A DNA stretch of 64,000 bases from Alcanivorax sp. S71-1-4 (GTDB taxonomy: Bacteria > Pseudomonadota > Gammaproteobacteria > Pseudomonadales > Alcanivoracaceae), in assembly GCF_009846755.1 (NCBI RefSeq), contig NZ_AQOR01000022.1, positions 1-64,000 of the forward strand, written 5' to 3'. Below the pieces are notes generated by a model. It was not told where the DNA came from, did no database searches, and saw only the letters and a program-made list of their open reading frames with translations. Positions within the stretch are counted from its first letter, which is position 1. The number at the start of each line of letters is the position of its first letter. Positions 16,921 to 26,540 of this stretch are shown here, in pieces. Both the position numbers and the translations under genes were made by a program.

Positions 16921-18363
16921 TCAGCCCACCGCGCCCTCGAGACTGACTTCCAGCAGCTTGCCGGCTTCCACGGCGAATTCCATCGGCAGCTCCTTGAACA
17001 CTTCCTTGCAGAAACCGTTGACGATCATCGACACGGCTTTCTCCGGGTCGATGCCACGGCTGCGGCACAGGAACAGTTGATCATCGGACACTTTCGAGGT
17101 GGTGGCCTCGTGCTCCACCATGGCTGACGGGTTGCGGCTTTCGATGTAGGGGAAGGTGTGTGCGCCGCACTGGTCGCCCAGCAGCAGCGAATCACACTGG
17201 GTGAAATTGCGCGCGTTTTCTGCCCGCGGGCTGATACGCACCAGGCCGCGATAGGCATTGCTGCTGCCACCGGCAGAGATGCCCTTGGAGATGATGGTGC
17301 TCCTGGTGTTCTTGCCCAGGTGGATCATCTTGGTGCCGGTATCCGCCTGCTGTTTATTGCGGGTCAGCGCCACGGAATAGAACTCGCCGACGGCGTTGTC
17401 GCCACGCAGGACCACGCTCGGGTATTTCCAGGTGATGGCCGAGCCGGTCTCTACCTGCGTCCAGGAGATTTTCGCGTTGTCGTGACACACGCCGCGCTTG
17501 GTCACGAAGTTGTAGATGCCACCTTTGCCTTCGGCGTCGCCGGGGTACCAGTTTTGTACGGTGGAGTATTTGATCTGCGCACCTGGCAGCGCCACCAGCT
17601 CGACCACGGCGGCATGCAACTGGTTTTCGTCGCGCACCGGCGCGGTGCAGCCTTCCAGGTAGCTCACGTAGCTGCCTTCATCGGCCACAATCAGGGTGCG
17701 CTCGAACTGGCCGGTCTTGGCTTCGTTGATGCGGAAGTAGGTGGACAGCTCCATCGGGCAGCGCACGCCCTTGGGGATATAGACGAACGAGCCATCGGAG
17801 AACACGGCGGAGTTCAGCGCGGCATAGAAGTTGTCGCCTTGCGGCACCACGCTGCCAAGGTACTTCTTCACCAGCTCAGGGTATTCATGCACCGCTTCGG
17901 AGATCGGGCAGAAGATCACGCCGGCTTCCAGCAGCTTGGCGCGGAAGGTGGTGCCCACCGAGACGGAATCGAACACAGCGTCCACGGCGACACCGGCCAG
18001 CATCTCCTGTTCATGCAGCGGGATACCCAGCTTCTCATAGGTGCGCAGCAGTTCGGGATCGACCTCGTCCAGGCTTTTCGGGCCATCAGCCATGCTTTTC
18101 GGGGCCGAATAGTACGACACTTCATTGAAATCCAGCGGCGGGTGCTTGATGTGCGCCCAGGCCGGCAGGCGCATGGCTTGCCACTTGCGGTAGGCCTCCA
18201 GACGCCACTCAAGCAACCACTCGGGTTCACCTTTCTTCTGCGAGATGAACCGCACCACGTCCTCGTTCAGGCCGGGGGGCAGGGTGTCGGACTCGATGGC
18301 GGAGACAAAGCCGGCTTCGTAGTCGCTGCGAATCAGCTTGTCCAGTTCCGCTTGGCTGCTCAT
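16921..18363 (-). CDS. sufB: Fe-S scaffold subunit SufB
   Basis: 480 residues, first gene of the suf operon. SufB hallmarks are seen: [24 protein letters not shown] (the conserved Cys) and the C-terminal [17 protein letters not shown]. It assembles the nascent cluster with SufC and SufD using sulfur from SufS/SufE. An IscR type-1-like site and a TATAAT box lie upstream on the same strand. Confidence 0.95.
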   Translation of the reverse strand: MSSQAELDKLIRSDYEAGFVSAIESDTLPPGLNEDVVRFISQKKGEPEWLLEWRLEAYRKWQAMRLPAWAHIKHPPLDFNEVSYYSAPKSMADGPKSLDEVDPELLRTYEKLGIPLHEQEMLAGVAVDAVFDSVSVGTTFRAKLLEAGVIFCPISEAVHEYPELVKKYLGSVVPQGDNFYAALNSAVFSDGSFVYIPKGVRCPMELSTYFRINEAKTGQFERTLIVADEGSYVSYLEGCTAPVRDENQLHAAVVELVALPGAQIKYSTVQNWYPGDAEGKGGIYNFVTKRGVCHDNAKISWTQVETGSAITWKYPSVVLRGDNAVGEFYSVALTRNKQQADTGTKMIHLGKNTRSTIISKGISAGGSSNAYRGLVRISPRAENARNFTQCDSLLLGDQCGAHTFPYIESRNPSAMVEHEATTSKVSDDQLFLCRSRGIDPEKAVSMIVNGFCKEVFKELPMEFAVEAGKLLEVSLEGAVG

Positions 18364-18412
18364 AGCAATAGACCTGTGTCGTCGGGCCGGGCGCCTTGTG
18401 GGCGTCTGGCGA

Positions 18413-18437
18413 ATACCAGAGTAAAACGGTCAGGTAT
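18413..18437 (-). promoter_or_regulatory. IscR type-1-like operator of the suf operon
   Basis: A 25-bp imperfect palindrome with outer arms ATACC and GGTAT, reading ATACCTGACC...GGTAT on the minus strand. By hand it agrees with the E. coli type 1 IscR consensus at 22 of 25 positions. It begins 50 bp upstream of sufB and overlaps the promoter -10 and probable transcription start, the geometry of a repressor site bound by [2Fe-2S]-IscR. Confidence 0.7.
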
Positions 18438-18441
18438 TATA
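18436..18441 (-). promoter_or_regulatory. -10 box of the suf promoter
   Basis: TATAAT on the minus strand, overlapping the IscR-like operator. The -35 is weak (TTTCAA with 17-bp spacing), which would suit regulation by IscR. Confidence 0.6.
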
Positions 18442-18632
18442 CGATAACCGCCGGATGATTGAAAATCGCCACGACGGGGAGGCGACGGGGATGCGATGGA
18501 GAGACGGGCCGCGCCGGGTGTATGTTTGTGGGTGCTCACTCGCCACCCGTGCAGCGTCCCTGTTCATCCTGCCCCGGTGAAAGCGCCGCCCCTGGCGCGG
18601 CGGCAACGGTATCATATTTAACCCCGGATGCG

Positions 18633-18638
18633 TATAAT
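18633..18638 (+). promoter_or_regulatory. -10 box of the ndk promoter
   Basis: A consensus TATAAT about 80 bp before the ndk ATG. No good -35 hexamer at 16-18 bp is apparent (TATCAT at 17 bp). Confidence 0.5.
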
Positions 18639-18718
18639 CCGCCGGTTCTGGTGCCCCGACCAGGGATGTTGCACCGATTTCGCCCATTCATATATGTACC
18701 GACGGAGTTAAGTGTCTG

Positions 18719-19150
18719 ATGGCTGTTGAGCGTACCCTTTCCATCATCAAGCCCGATGCCGTGGCCAAGAATGTCATCGGCCAGATCGAATCCCGCTTTG
18801 AGAACGCCGGTCTGCGTCTGGTTGCCATGAAAATGGTGCAACTGAGCCGCGAACAGGCTGAAGGCTTCTACGCCGAGCACAAAGAGCGCCCCTTCTTCGG
18901 TGACCTGGTGGCCTTCATGACCAGTGGCCCGGTGGTAGTGCAGGTGCTGGAAGGCGAGAACGCCGTGGCCCAGAACCGCGATCTGATGGGTGCCACCAAC
19001 CCGAAAGACGCTGCTGCGGGCACTATCCGCGCCGATTTCGCTCAAAGCATCGACGAAAACGCGGTGCACGGTTCCGATTCCGCTACTTCCGCAGCGCGCG
19101 AGATCAGCTACTTCTTTAAAGAGGAAGAGCTCTGCGACCGTATTCGCTGA
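18719..19150 (+). CDS. ndk: Nucleoside diphosphate kinase
   Basis: 143 residues. Starts [17 protein letters not shown] and contains the active-site His in ENAVHGSDS, both diagnostic. It transfers the gamma phosphate between nucleoside triphosphates and diphosphates through a phosphohistidine. First gene of a co-directional housekeeping block; rlmN follows after 17 bp. Confidence 0.96.
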   Translation: MAVERTLSIIKPDAVAKNVIGQIESRFENAGLRLVAMKMVQLSREQAEGFYAEHKERPFFGDLVAFMTSGPVVVQVLEGENAVAQNRDLMGATNPKDAAAGTIRADFAQSIDENAVHGSDSATSAAREISYFFKEEELCDRIR

Positions 19151-19167
19151 GCCTTCCGGGAGCCGTC

Positions 19168-20316
19168 ATGACTGAACAGGCCAAGGTCAACCTGCTGGGT
19201 TTCTCCTATGCCGAGATGGAGGCGTTCTGCCTTGATATCGGCGAGAAGAAGTTCCGTGCCCAGCAGTTGCTGAAATGGATTCACCATCATCAGGTGGATG
19301 ATTTCGAGCAGATGACCGACCTCGGCAAGGCCTTCCGGGCCAAGCTGGCCGAGGTGGCGGAGATTCGTGCACCGATCGTGCTGCAGGAAAACATCTCCCG
19401 TGACGGCACGCGCAAATGGGTGTTGCAGGTGGACGGCGGTGGCGCGGTGGAAACCGTGTTCATCCCCGATGGCCGCCGTGGCACCCTTTGCGTGTCCTCG
19501 CAAGTCGGTTGTTCGGTGGATTGCAGCTTTTGTTCCACCGGCAAACAGGGTTTCCAGCGCGACCTGTCCAGCGCGGAAATCATCGGCCAGGTCTGGCTGG
19601 CCAGCAAAACCTTCGGCCCGCGCCGCAATCTCGGTGAGCACCCGGTGACCAACGTGGTCATGATGGGCATGGGCGAGCCGTTGCTGAATTATGACAATGT
19701 GGTGCGCGCCATGCGCATCATGAAGGACGACCTCGGCTACGGGATTTCCAAGCGTCGCATTACGCTCTCCACCTCTGGCGTGGTGCCGATGATCGACCGT
19801 CTGAGCCAGGACCTGGACGTGTCCCTGGCGATTTCCCTGCACGCGCCGAACGATGCGCTGCGCGATGTGCTGGTGCCGCTGAACCGCAAATATCCGCTGG
19901 AAGAGTTGCTGGCCGCCTGCCAGCGCTACAGCGATGGCGTCGAACACCGGCACAAGTCCATCACCATGGAATACGTGATGCTCAAGGGCGTCAACGACCA
20001 GCCCGAGCACGCCCGGCAACTGGTGAAGCTGCTGCGCAACCGCATGCCGATCAAGCTGAACCTGATTCCGTTCAATCCGTTCCCGCATTCCGGCTACGAG
20101 CGTCCCGCCAAGCCGGACGTGCTGGCGTTCCATAAGTACCTGAATGACAATGGCCTGATGACCACCATTCGCACGACGCGGGGCGACGATATCGACGCCG
20201 CCTGCGGGCAGCTGGTGGGTGAGGTCATGGACCGGACCCGGCGCGCCGAGCGCTGGCAGCAGACGGTTTTCCTGCGTACCGGCGCAGGGGATGCGCACAA
20301 CGCACCACAACAGTAG
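19168..20316 (+). CDS. rlmN: 23S rRNA/tRNA adenine-C2 methyltransferase RlmN
   Basis: 382 residues. Radical-SAM CxxxCxxC motif at Cys115, Cys119 and Cys122 (CSVDCSFC), followed by STGKQGFQR, typical of RlmN. The C-terminal Cys in DIDAACGQL is the expected methyl-accepting/resolving residue. It methylates A2503 of 23S rRNA and A37 of some tRNAs. The ndk-rlmN-pilW order is conserved in Pseudomonas relatives. Confidence 0.95.
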   Translation: MTEQAKVNLLGFSYAEMEAFCLDIGEKKFRAQQLLKWIHHHQVDDFEQMTDLGKAFRAKLAEVAEIRAPIVLQENISRDGTRKWVLQVDGGGAVETVFIPDGRRGTLCVSSQVGCSVDCSFCSTGKQGFQRDLSSAEIIGQVWLASKTFGPRRNLGEHPVTNVVMMGMGEPLLNYDNVVRAMRIMKDDLGYGISKRRITLSTSGVVPMIDRLSQDLDVSLAISLHAPNDALRDVLVPLNRKYPLEELLAACQRYSDGVEHRHKSITMEYVMLKGVNDQPEHARQLVKLLRNRMPIKLNLIPFNPFPHSGYERPAKPDVLAFHKYLNDNGLMTTIRTTRGDDIDAACGQLVGEVMDRTRRAERWQQTVFLRTGAGDAHNAPQQ

Positions 20317-20337
20317 TGACCTGACGCGAGCGTGATA

Positions 20338-21156
20338 ATGACTCACAGGATCCGGCAACAGGTGTCATGGTTCACCCGGATTGCCCCCCTGATCGCGACG
20401 GTAGTGGCCTCCGTGCTGCTGCTGAACGGTTGTGTCGTGGCCCGCAGCGGCCCGGAAATCAAGGTGCATGAAGCGGTGCAGAACCGCGTCGCCGCCGGCA
20501 TGGAATACCTGCAGATGGGCAAGCCGGTGGAAGCCCGCCAGCACCTTTCCCGCGCCATAGAACTGGATGACAACAGTGCCCTGGCGCACAACGCCATGGC
20601 GCTGCTGTACAAATACGAAGGTGACCGCACCCGCGAGGAGTACCACTACCGCAAGGCCCTGCGGGCGGACAGCAGTTATGCGCCGGCGCGCAACAATTAC
20701 GGCATCCTGCTGTACCAGAAGGGCGATTATCAGGCCGCTGTGCGTGAGTTCGAGCGGGTTGCCAATGATCCCGGCTACAGTGGCCGTGGGCCGGCGTTCG
20801 AGAACCTCGGGCGCAGCTATCTGGCGCTGGGCGAACGCGACAAGGCGATCGAGAACTTCAACCGTTCGCTGAGGCTGGTCAACGATCCCCGCGCCAGCCT
20901 GCTGGAACTGGCCGGCATCTATATGGAAGAAGGCCGGCCGCGTGTGGCCGGGCGCTACCATGACCAGTACGCGTCGGTGGCCAACCCGCAGACAGCCCAG
21001 GGGTTGTGGCTGGGGATTCGCATCGCCGCCGCCAATGGCGACTATGACAAGCAGTCCAGTTATGAACTGGCGTTGCGGGAGTTGTACCCCAATTCATCGG
21101 AACTGGAGGCCTGGCGCACCTGGCGCAGTGGGGCAGCCAGCGGGAGTGCAGGATGA
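20338..21156 (+). CDS. pilW: Type IV pilus biogenesis/stability lipoprotein PilW (PilF)
   Basis: 272 residues. The signal peptide has lipobox LLNGC (Cys near residue 32), followed by tandem TPR units (AGMEYLQMGKPVEARQHLSRA; YAPARNNYGILLYQKGDY; AFENLGRSYLALGERDKAI). This is the PilF/PilW pilotin that places the PilQ secretin in the outer membrane. A GTG at 20332 is also in frame; I prefer the ATG at 20338. Its stop overlaps the rodZ start by 4 bp. Confidence 0.9.
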   Translation: MTHRIRQQVSWFTRIAPLIATVVASVLLLNGCVVARSGPEIKVHEAVQNRVAAGMEYLQMGKPVEARQHLSRAIELDDNSALAHNAMALLYKYEGDRTREEYHYRKALRADSSYAPARNNYGILLYQKGDYQAAVREFERVANDPGYSGRGPAFENLGRSYLALGERDKAIENFNRSLRLVNDPRASLLELAGIYMEEGRPRVAGRYHDQYASVANPQTAQGLWLGIRIAAANGDYDKQSSYELALRELYPNSSELEAWRTWRSGAASGSAG

Positions 21157-22025
21157 CAGAGCAGCAGCCCAATCTGCCGGGCGCGCGTCTGCGGACAGAG
21201 CGCAAGCGACAGAACCTCAGTGAACAGGACGTGTCTGCCCGGTTGCACCTGTCGATGACCTATCTCAAGGCGCTGGAGTCGGACGACTACGAGCGTCTGC
21301 CGCAAGCCGCCTTCGTCAAAGGCTATGTGCGCAACTACGCGCGCCTGCTGGGCCTGCCGGCGGAAGATCTGGTGCGTGATTTCCAGACGTTGGTGCAGGA
21401 TCGTGGCGATGACAAGCTGGTCTCGCCGGTGCATATGGTAATACGCGAACGTGGCCCCGGCTGGCTGTGGCCGGCGGTGGTCATCGCCGTGGCGGTGGTC
21501 ATTGGCCTGGGCTGGTGGGGCACGCGGGGCATGGGCCTGCCGGACGATTTGCCGGGGCTGTCGGCGCCGCAGGCGACCTTGCCTTCGCTGCCCGGCAGTG
21601 CCGATGAAGAGGACGCTGCGTCACCGGCGTCCCTGCCACAGGAGCCCGTGAATGTGGAGGCGCCCAGTGAGGCGTTGCCCGAGGAAAGCGACACGGGGGC
21701 ACCGGGCGTTTCTGCGCCGGATGCGCCGACCGTGGGCGCGCCGCCTGCCGGCCCGACCGAACTGGCGATGAACGAACCGGCGCCGCTGGACGTGTTGCAG
21801 GTGTCCTTCGGCGGCAACTGCTGGGTGCAGGTGACCGATGCCGCAGGCGAAGAAATCTATCAGGGCCAACAGCGCTCGGGCAGTCAGCTCGCGCTGGAAG
21901 GCGAGGCCCCGTTTCGTGTGACACTGGGCAACGCTGCTGCTGTCACCGTTCTGCAATTCAATGGTGAGACACAGAGTCTGCCAACGGCCGCGCCGGGCCG
22001 GGTGATCCGCATTACCGTGCCGTAA
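21153..22025 (+). CDS. rodZ: Cell-shape protein RodZ
   Basis: 290 residues. An N-terminal Cro/C1-type HTH (residues ~8-75; LSEQDVSARLHLSMTYLKALE) is followed by one membrane helix (WPAVVIAVAVVIGLGWW), a long Pro/Glu/Ala-rich linker and the C-terminal DUF4115 domain (SFGGNCWVQVTDAAGEEIY). RodZ links cytoplasmic MreB to the periplasmic elongation machinery. Translationally coupled to pilW. Confidence 0.93.
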   Translation: MTEQQPNLPGARLRTERKRQNLSEQDVSARLHLSMTYLKALESDDYERLPQAAFVKGYVRNYARLLGLPAEDLVRDFQTLVQDRGDDKLVSPVHMVIRERGPGWLWPAVVIAVAVVIGLGWWGTRGMGLPDDLPGLSAPQATLPSLPGSADEEDAASPASLPQEPVNVEAPSEALPEESDTGAPGVSAPDAPTVGAPPAGPTELAMNEPAPLDVLQVSFGGNCWVQVTDAAGEEIYQGQQRSGSQLALEGEAPFRVTLGNAAAVTVLQFNGETQSLPTAAPGRVIRITVP

Positions 22026-22057
22026 GCGCGCCGTAACCGTTTTCTGGAGAACCCCAA

Positions 22058-23188
22058 GTGGACATGCAGCCCGAGATTGATATCCAGCGCCGCAAGACGC
22101 GGCAGATTATGGTGGGCAAGGTACCGGTGGGTGGCGATGCACCGATCAGCGTGCAGAGCATGACCAACACCGAGACCTGCGACGTCGAGGCCACCGTAGC
22201 GCAGATTCGCCGCCTGGAAGAGGTTGGCGCCGACATCGTGCGCGTGTCCGTGCCGAGCATGGACGCCGCCGAGGCGTTCGGCAGGATTCGCAAGCAGGTG
22301 AACGTGCCGCTGGTGGCGGATATCCACTACGACTACAAGATTGCCCTGAAAGTGGCCGACGAAGGCGCCGACTGCCTGCGCATCAACCCCGGCAATATCG
22401 GCCGCGAGGACCGTGTGCGCGCGGTGATCCAGTCGGCCCGCGACCACGGCATCCCGATCCGCATCGGCGTCAACGCCGGTTCGCTGGAGAAGGAGTTGCA
22501 ACGCAAGTACGGTGAGCCCTGTTCCGATGCGCTGGTGGAGTCCGCCATGCGTCATGCGGACATTCTCACCGGCCACGACTTTCACGATTTCAAGGTCAGC
22601 GTCAAAGCCTCCAATGTGTTCATGACCGTGCAGGCCTACCGCAAGCTGTCCGCGCTGATGGAGCAGCCGCTGCACCTGGGCGTGACCGAGGCGGGTGTGT
22701 TCCGCTCTGGCACGGTGAAATCATCTGTGGCGCTGGGCATGCTGCTGATGGAAGGCATTGGCGATACCATCCGTATTTCCCTGGCGGCGGACCCGGTCGA
22801 GGAAATCCGCGTCGGCTTCGATATCCTCAAGAGCCTCAACCTGCGCAAGAAAGGCGTGAACATCATCGCCTGCCCGAGCTGCTCGCGGCAGAATTTCGAT
22901 GTGATCTCCACGGTCAACGCGCTGGAAGCGCGGCTGGAAGATATCAATGAATCCGTGGACCTGGCAGTGATCGGCTGCCTGGTCAACGGCCCCGGCGAGG
23001 CGCGTGAGGTGGATGTCGGCCTCACCGGCGGCACCCCCAACAACCTCTCCTATGTGGATGGCGAGAAGAGCCACCACATCCTCAAAGAGGATTTGGTCGA
23101 GGAGCTGGAGCGCATGGTGCGTGAGAAAGTGCGCCGCATGCGGGAAGACGAACAGGCCGGTGTTATTCTACGCAGCCAGCAAAGCTGA
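22058..23188 (+). CDS. ispG: 4-hydroxy-3-methylbut-2-enyl diphosphate synthase IspG
   Basis: 376 residues. The motifs [18 protein letters not shown] and the Fe-S cysteines in CPSCSR and [10 protein letters not shown] match bacterial IspG. The enzyme reduces MEcPP in the non-mevalonate isoprenoid pathway with a [4Fe-4S] cluster. I take the GTG at 22058 because GGAGA lies seven bases before it; the ATG at 22064 is an alternative. A strong terminator follows. Confidence 0.95.
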   Translation: MDMQPEIDIQRRKTRQIMVGKVPVGGDAPISVQSMTNTETCDVEATVAQIRRLEEVGADIVRVSVPSMDAAEAFGRIRKQVNVPLVADIHYDYKIALKVADEGADCLRINPGNIGREDRVRAVIQSARDHGIPIRIGVNAGSLEKELQRKYGEPCSDALVESAMRHADILTGHDFHDFKVSVKASNVFMTVQAYRKLSALMEQPLHLGVTEAGVFRSGTVKSSVALGMLLMEGIGDTIRISLAADPVEEIRVGFDILKSLNLRKKGVNIIACPSCSRQNFDVISTVNALEARLEDINESVDLAVIGCLVNGPGEAREVDVGLTGGTPNNLSYVDGEKSHHILKEDLVEELERMVREKVRRMREDEQAGVILRSQQS

Positions 23189-23194
23189 CTGATC

Positions 23195-23243
23195 GCGGCC
23201 CGGGGCGTGCTGGTAAGACGGCGCGCCCCGGGCCGCCTGTTTT
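23195..23243 (+). terminator. Strong intrinsic terminator between ispG and hisS
   Basis: A 13-bp perfect GC stem (GCGGCCCGGGGCG at 23195-23207 with its complement at 23224-23236) extends inward by three more pairs including one G-U. The loop is 10 nt and the stem is followed by CTGTTTT. It should reduce read-through from the ndk-ispG block into hisS. Confidence 0.75.
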
Positions 23244-23257
23244 AGCCAGGAGTTTTC

Positions 23258-24520
23258 GTGAGCAAGAAAGTCACCTCGATCCGGGGCATGAACGACATCC
23301 TCCCGGCGCAGACCCCGTTGTGGCAGTACCTGGAGACGCGTGTCGGCCGGGTGCTGGATGCCTATGGCTACAGCGAGATCCGCATGCCGGTGCTGGAGCG
23401 TACTGAGCTGTTCAAGCGCTCCATCGGCGAAGTCACGGACATCGTCGAAAAAGAGATGTACACCTTCGAGGACCGCAGCGGCGATTCCGTCACCCTGCGT
23501 CCGGAAGGGACCGCCGGTTGCGTGCGTGCGGCTGAAGAACATGGTCTGTTGTACAACCAGACCCAGCGGCTCTGGTACCGCGGGCCGATGTTCCGCTACG
23601 AGCGTCCGCAGGCAGGCCGTTACCGCCAGTTCCACCAGATTGGCGTGGAAACCTTTGGCATGACCGGCCCGGACATCGACGCCGAGCTGATCATCATGAC
23701 CGCGCGCCTGTGGCGTGAGCTGGGGCTGGCGGATCAGGTCACGCTGGAGCTGAACAGCCTGGGTGACGCCGACGACCGCGCACGTTATCGCGATGCGCTG
23801 GTGGCTTACCTCACGGCCCACGAAGACCGGCTGGACGACGACAGCCGCCGCCGGCTGGCGCGTAACCCGTTGCGTGTGCTCGACAGCAAGGACGCCGGCA
23901 CACGCGAAGTGCTCGTCGGCGCGCCACAACTGGCCGATTACCTGGGTGAGGAAGCCCGCCGTCACTTCGACGAGCTGTGCGCGCTGCTCCAGGCCAACGG
24001 GGTCGCATACACCCTGAACCCGCGTCTGGTGCGGGGCCTGGATTACTACGGCAAGACGGTGTTCGAGTGGATCACCGATGCTCTCGGTGCCCAGGGTACT
24101 GTCTGTGCCGGGGGCCGTTACGACGGGCTGGTCGAGCAGCTCGGCGGCAAGCCGACCCCGGCCGTGGGCTTCGCCATGGGTATCGAGCGGCTGATTCTGC
24201 TGCTGGAACAGCGCCGGCCGGAACTGCGGCCGGATGCCGAACTCTATATTGTCTCCTCGGAGGCCGGTGCGGCCCTGACGCTGGCCGAGCAATTGCGTGA
24301 TGCGCTGCCGGGCCGCCGGGTGCAATGCCACTGCGGTGGCGGCAGTTTCAAGAGCCAGATGAGAAAGGCCGACCGCAGCGGTGCCTGGTTTGCGCTGCTG
24401 CTGGGCGAGGACGAACTCAACGCCGGGCTGGTCACCGTCAAGCCGCTGCGGCAGGATGGCGAGCAGCGACAGGTGGCGCGCGACGCGCTGGCGCAGACCC
24501 TGGCCGGGCTGCTGCCGTAA
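23258..24520 (+). CDS. hisS: Histidine--tRNA ligase
   Basis: 420 residues. Class II synthetase: motif 2 [16 protein letters not shown], the histidine-specific motifs [15 protein letters not shown] and CAGGRYDGL, and motif 3 GFAMGIERL. The C-terminal anticodon-binding domain is complete. GTG start with AGGAG at proper distance. It charges tRNA-His. It lies directly after the ispG terminator and upstream of the yfgM-bamB-der block. Confidence 0.96.
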   Translation: MSKKVTSIRGMNDILPAQTPLWQYLETRVGRVLDAYGYSEIRMPVLERTELFKRSIGEVTDIVEKEMYTFEDRSGDSVTLRPEGTAGCVRAAEEHGLLYNQTQRLWYRGPMFRYERPQAGRYRQFHQIGVETFGMTGPDIDAELIIMTARLWRELGLADQVTLELNSLGDADDRARYRDALVAYLTAHEDRLDDDSRRRLARNPLRVLDSKDAGTREVLVGAPQLADYLGEEARRHFDELCALLQANGVAYTLNPRLVRGLDYYGKTVFEWITDALGAQGTVCAGGRYDGLVEQLGGKPTPAVGFAMGIERLILLLEQRRPELRPDAELYIVSSEAGAALTLAEQLRDALPGRRVQCHCGGGSFKSQMRKADRSGAWFALLLGEDELNAGLVTVKPLRQDGEQRQVARDALAQTLAGLLP

Positions 24521-24591
24521 AACAGGACAATGCAAGGGAAGGGAGAAGCGGTGAGGGCCGCTTCTGTCGACACAATCGAGGAGAACAACCG

Positions 24592-25233
24592 GTGTACAAC
24601 TCTGAAGAAGAACAAGTCGAAGCGCTGCGTGGCTGGTGGGAGAAAAACGGCCGCTCGCTGATCATTTCCGTGGTGGTCGCGCTGGCGGTGGTGATCGGCT
24701 GGCGGCAGTGGACCGGCAGCCGCACGGCCAACGCCGAAGCCGCCTCCGCCGTGTACGAGCAGATGATGGCTGCCCTGGGCGGTGGCAACGAGCCGGCCCA
24801 GCTGGCCGAAGCGGAGCAGCACGCCAACACCCTGCGCGAGGAGTACCCGCGCAGCGCCTACGCCGGCCACGCCGGCCTGACACTGGCCCGCGTGGCCGTG
24901 ACGCAAGGCGATTACGAGAAAGCCGGTGCGGTACTGAACGACGTGATCAGCGCCGGCCACAATGATGCGCTGGTCTACACCGCACGGGTGCGTCTGGCCC
25001 GGGTGCTGGTGCAGGCCGGTGATACCGACGGCGCACTCAAGCAACTGGACGGCACGTTCCCGGAAGCCTGGGCCGGCCAGGCGGCCGAAGTGCGCGGTGA
25101 TGCGCTGCGTCTGGCGGGCCGTGTCGAGGATGCGCGCGGTGCCTATGACAGCGCCATCGAAAGCCTGCCCGCCGGCGACAGTGCCCGCGAGCGGGTGCGC
25201 ATGAAACTGGAAGATATCGCCCCGGCGTCCTGA
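24592..25233 (+). CDS. YfgM-like TPR membrane protein (ancillary SecYEG translocon subunit)
   Basis: 213 residues from the GTG at 24592, which has GAGGAG eight bases upstream; the frame is open further but inside hisS. There is one membrane helix near the N-terminus (SLIISVVVALAVVIGW) and a periplasmic TPR-like domain (DUF2133/TPR_21). E. coli YfgM sits beside SecYEG and works with the chaperone PpiD. The hisS-yfgM-bamB-der order matches E. coli and Pseudomonas, which supports the call. Confidence 0.88.
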   Translation: MYNSEEEQVEALRGWWEKNGRSLIISVVVALAVVIGWRQWTGSRTANAEAASAVYEQMMAALGGGNEPAQLAEAEQHANTLREEYPRSAYAGHAGLTLARVAVTQGDYEKAGAVLNDVISAGHNDALVYTARVRLARVLVQAGDTDGALKQLDGTFPEAWAGQAAEVRGDALRLAGRVEDARGAYDSAIESLPAGDSARERVRMKLEDIAPAS

Positions 25234-25287
25234 GCCGGGTAATCCTGACCGGCCACCGGGCCGCGCAGAGCAAAGGTGTACGCATTG

Positions 25288-26445
25288 GTGAACCTGAGGT
25301 CGAAACGCAACAGTCTGGCCCTGCTGGCCGCCGCCGCGCTGGCGCTGGCGGGGTGCAGCAGCAACCCGAACGCCATTGAGCCGAATCCGCTGCCGGATTT
25401 CGAGCGCGAGTTCAAGGTAGACCGGGCCTGGTCCGCCGGCATTGGCGAAGGCATCGACAAGGCCTGGCTGCGCCTGCAGCCGGCGGTGACCCATCGGGCT
25501 GTGTACGCTGCCGACCTGGAAGGGCTGGTGGAGGCACACGAGCTGGAGCGCGGCAAGCGCCTGTGGCGCGCGCGGACCGACGACCGCATCAGCGGCGGCC
25601 TGTACGCCGGCTATGGCAAGGTGGTCTACGGTACCCGCGAAGGGGATGTGGTCGCCCTGTCGGAAGATGACGGCAGCGAACTCTGGCGCACCCGCCTGAG
25701 CAGCGAAGTGCTGTCGCCGGCAGCCATGAACGCCTCGCTGGCGGTGGTACAGACACTGGACGGCCAGGTGATCGCACTGGACAGTGAAACCGGCGAAGAG
25801 CGCTGGCGCTTCGACAACCCGGTGCCGATCCTGATCCTGCGTGGCGCGGCGACGCCGACCATCGTCGGGGACCGGGTCTATGTGGCGTTTGCCAACGGCA
25901 AGGTAGCCGCCCTGGATGTCGAGAACGGCATCCCGGTGTGGGAACGCCGCGTGGCCGAGCCGACCGGCCGTTCCGAACTGGAGCGGCTGGTGGATATCAG
26001 CAACAACCTGATCGTCGAGGGCGGCGGCGTGTTTTCCGCCACCTTCCAGGGCAGTGTCGCGGTGCTCGACCAGGAGGGCGGCCGGCCCTACTGGACCAAG
26101 GACATGTCCACGTCCACGCAGCTGGCCAGCGCGCTGGGCAGCCTGTTCGTGGCCGACAGTACCGGCCACGTCTGGGCCATCGACCAGCGCACCGGCAACA
26201 CCCTGTGGAAGCTGGACCTGCTCTACGGCCGTGGCCTGACCGGCGTGGCCGTGCAGCGTGGCCAGGTCGTAGTGGGTGATGCCGAGGGCTATCTGCACTG
26301 GATCGACGCCGCCAGTGGCCGGATCACTGCCCGCGCCCGACACCACCGGAAGGGGTTTGCTGCCGCGCCGGTGGTTCGTGATGATGTGCTGTACGTCTAT
26401 GGTCGGCGTGGCCGGCTGGCGGCCTACGTGCTGGAAGATCGCTGA
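25288..26445 (+). CDS. bamB: Outer-membrane assembly lipoprotein BamB
   Basis: 385 residues. Lipoprotein signal with lipobox LALAGC, then an eight-bladed PQQ-type beta-propeller with repeated W-x-lD-x-xTG motifs (ALDSETGEERWRFDNP; AIDQRTGNTLWKLDL). BamB is part of the BAM complex that inserts outer-membrane proteins. I prefer the GTG at 25288 because AAAGGTG precedes it; a GTG at 25276 is also in frame and would add four residues. Confidence 0.93.
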   Translation: MNLRSKRNSLALLAAAALALAGCSSNPNAIEPNPLPDFEREFKVDRAWSAGIGEGIDKAWLRLQPAVTHRAVYAADLEGLVEAHELERGKRLWRARTDDRISGGLYAGYGKVVYGTREGDVVALSEDDGSELWRTRLSSEVLSPAAMNASLAVVQTLDGQVIALDSETGEERWRFDNPVPILILRGAATPTIVGDRVYVAFANGKVAALDVENGIPVWERRVAEPTGRSELERLVDISNNLIVEGGGVFSATFQGSVAVLDQEGGRPYWTKDMSTSTQLASALGSLFVADSTGHVWAIDQRTGNTLWKLDLLYGRGLTGVAVQRGQVVVGDAEGYLHWIDAASGRITARARHHRKGFAAAPVVRDDVLYVYGRRGRLAAYVLEDR

Positions 26446-26493
26446 CATCACACCCTGGCGGCGGCCGTGGCCACCGCCTGTTGTTTAACGAGT

Positions 26494-26515
26494 GACACCC
26501 GCGCAGGCGGGTGTC
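26494..26515 (+). terminator. Hairpin between bamB and der
   Basis: GACACCCGC-GCAG-GCGGGTGTC, a perfect 9-bp stem with a 4-nt loop, 26 bp before the der ATG. No T-run follows, so it may regulate or stabilise the transcript rather than terminate it. Confidence 0.4.
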
Positions 26516-26540
26516 CTGCTATCTGAGTGACCGAGTCTCC

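Larger units (their letters stand above)
18364..18718. other. Divergent sufB / ndk intergenic region
   Basis: 355 bp between divergent genes. It contains the minus-strand suf promoter with an IscR-like site near sufB (18413-18441) and a plus-strand TATAAT near ndk (18633-18638). No iscR or sufR gene is present; the middle part (about 18460-18600) shows no convincing ORF. Confidence 0.7.

Noticed and set aside
24244-26451. A 735-codon open frame on the minus strand opposite hisS, yfgM and bamB
   Set aside because: All three plus-strand genes are well-known families; the antisense frame is a by-product of high GC3 and has low-complexity His/Gln/Gly/Ala composition.
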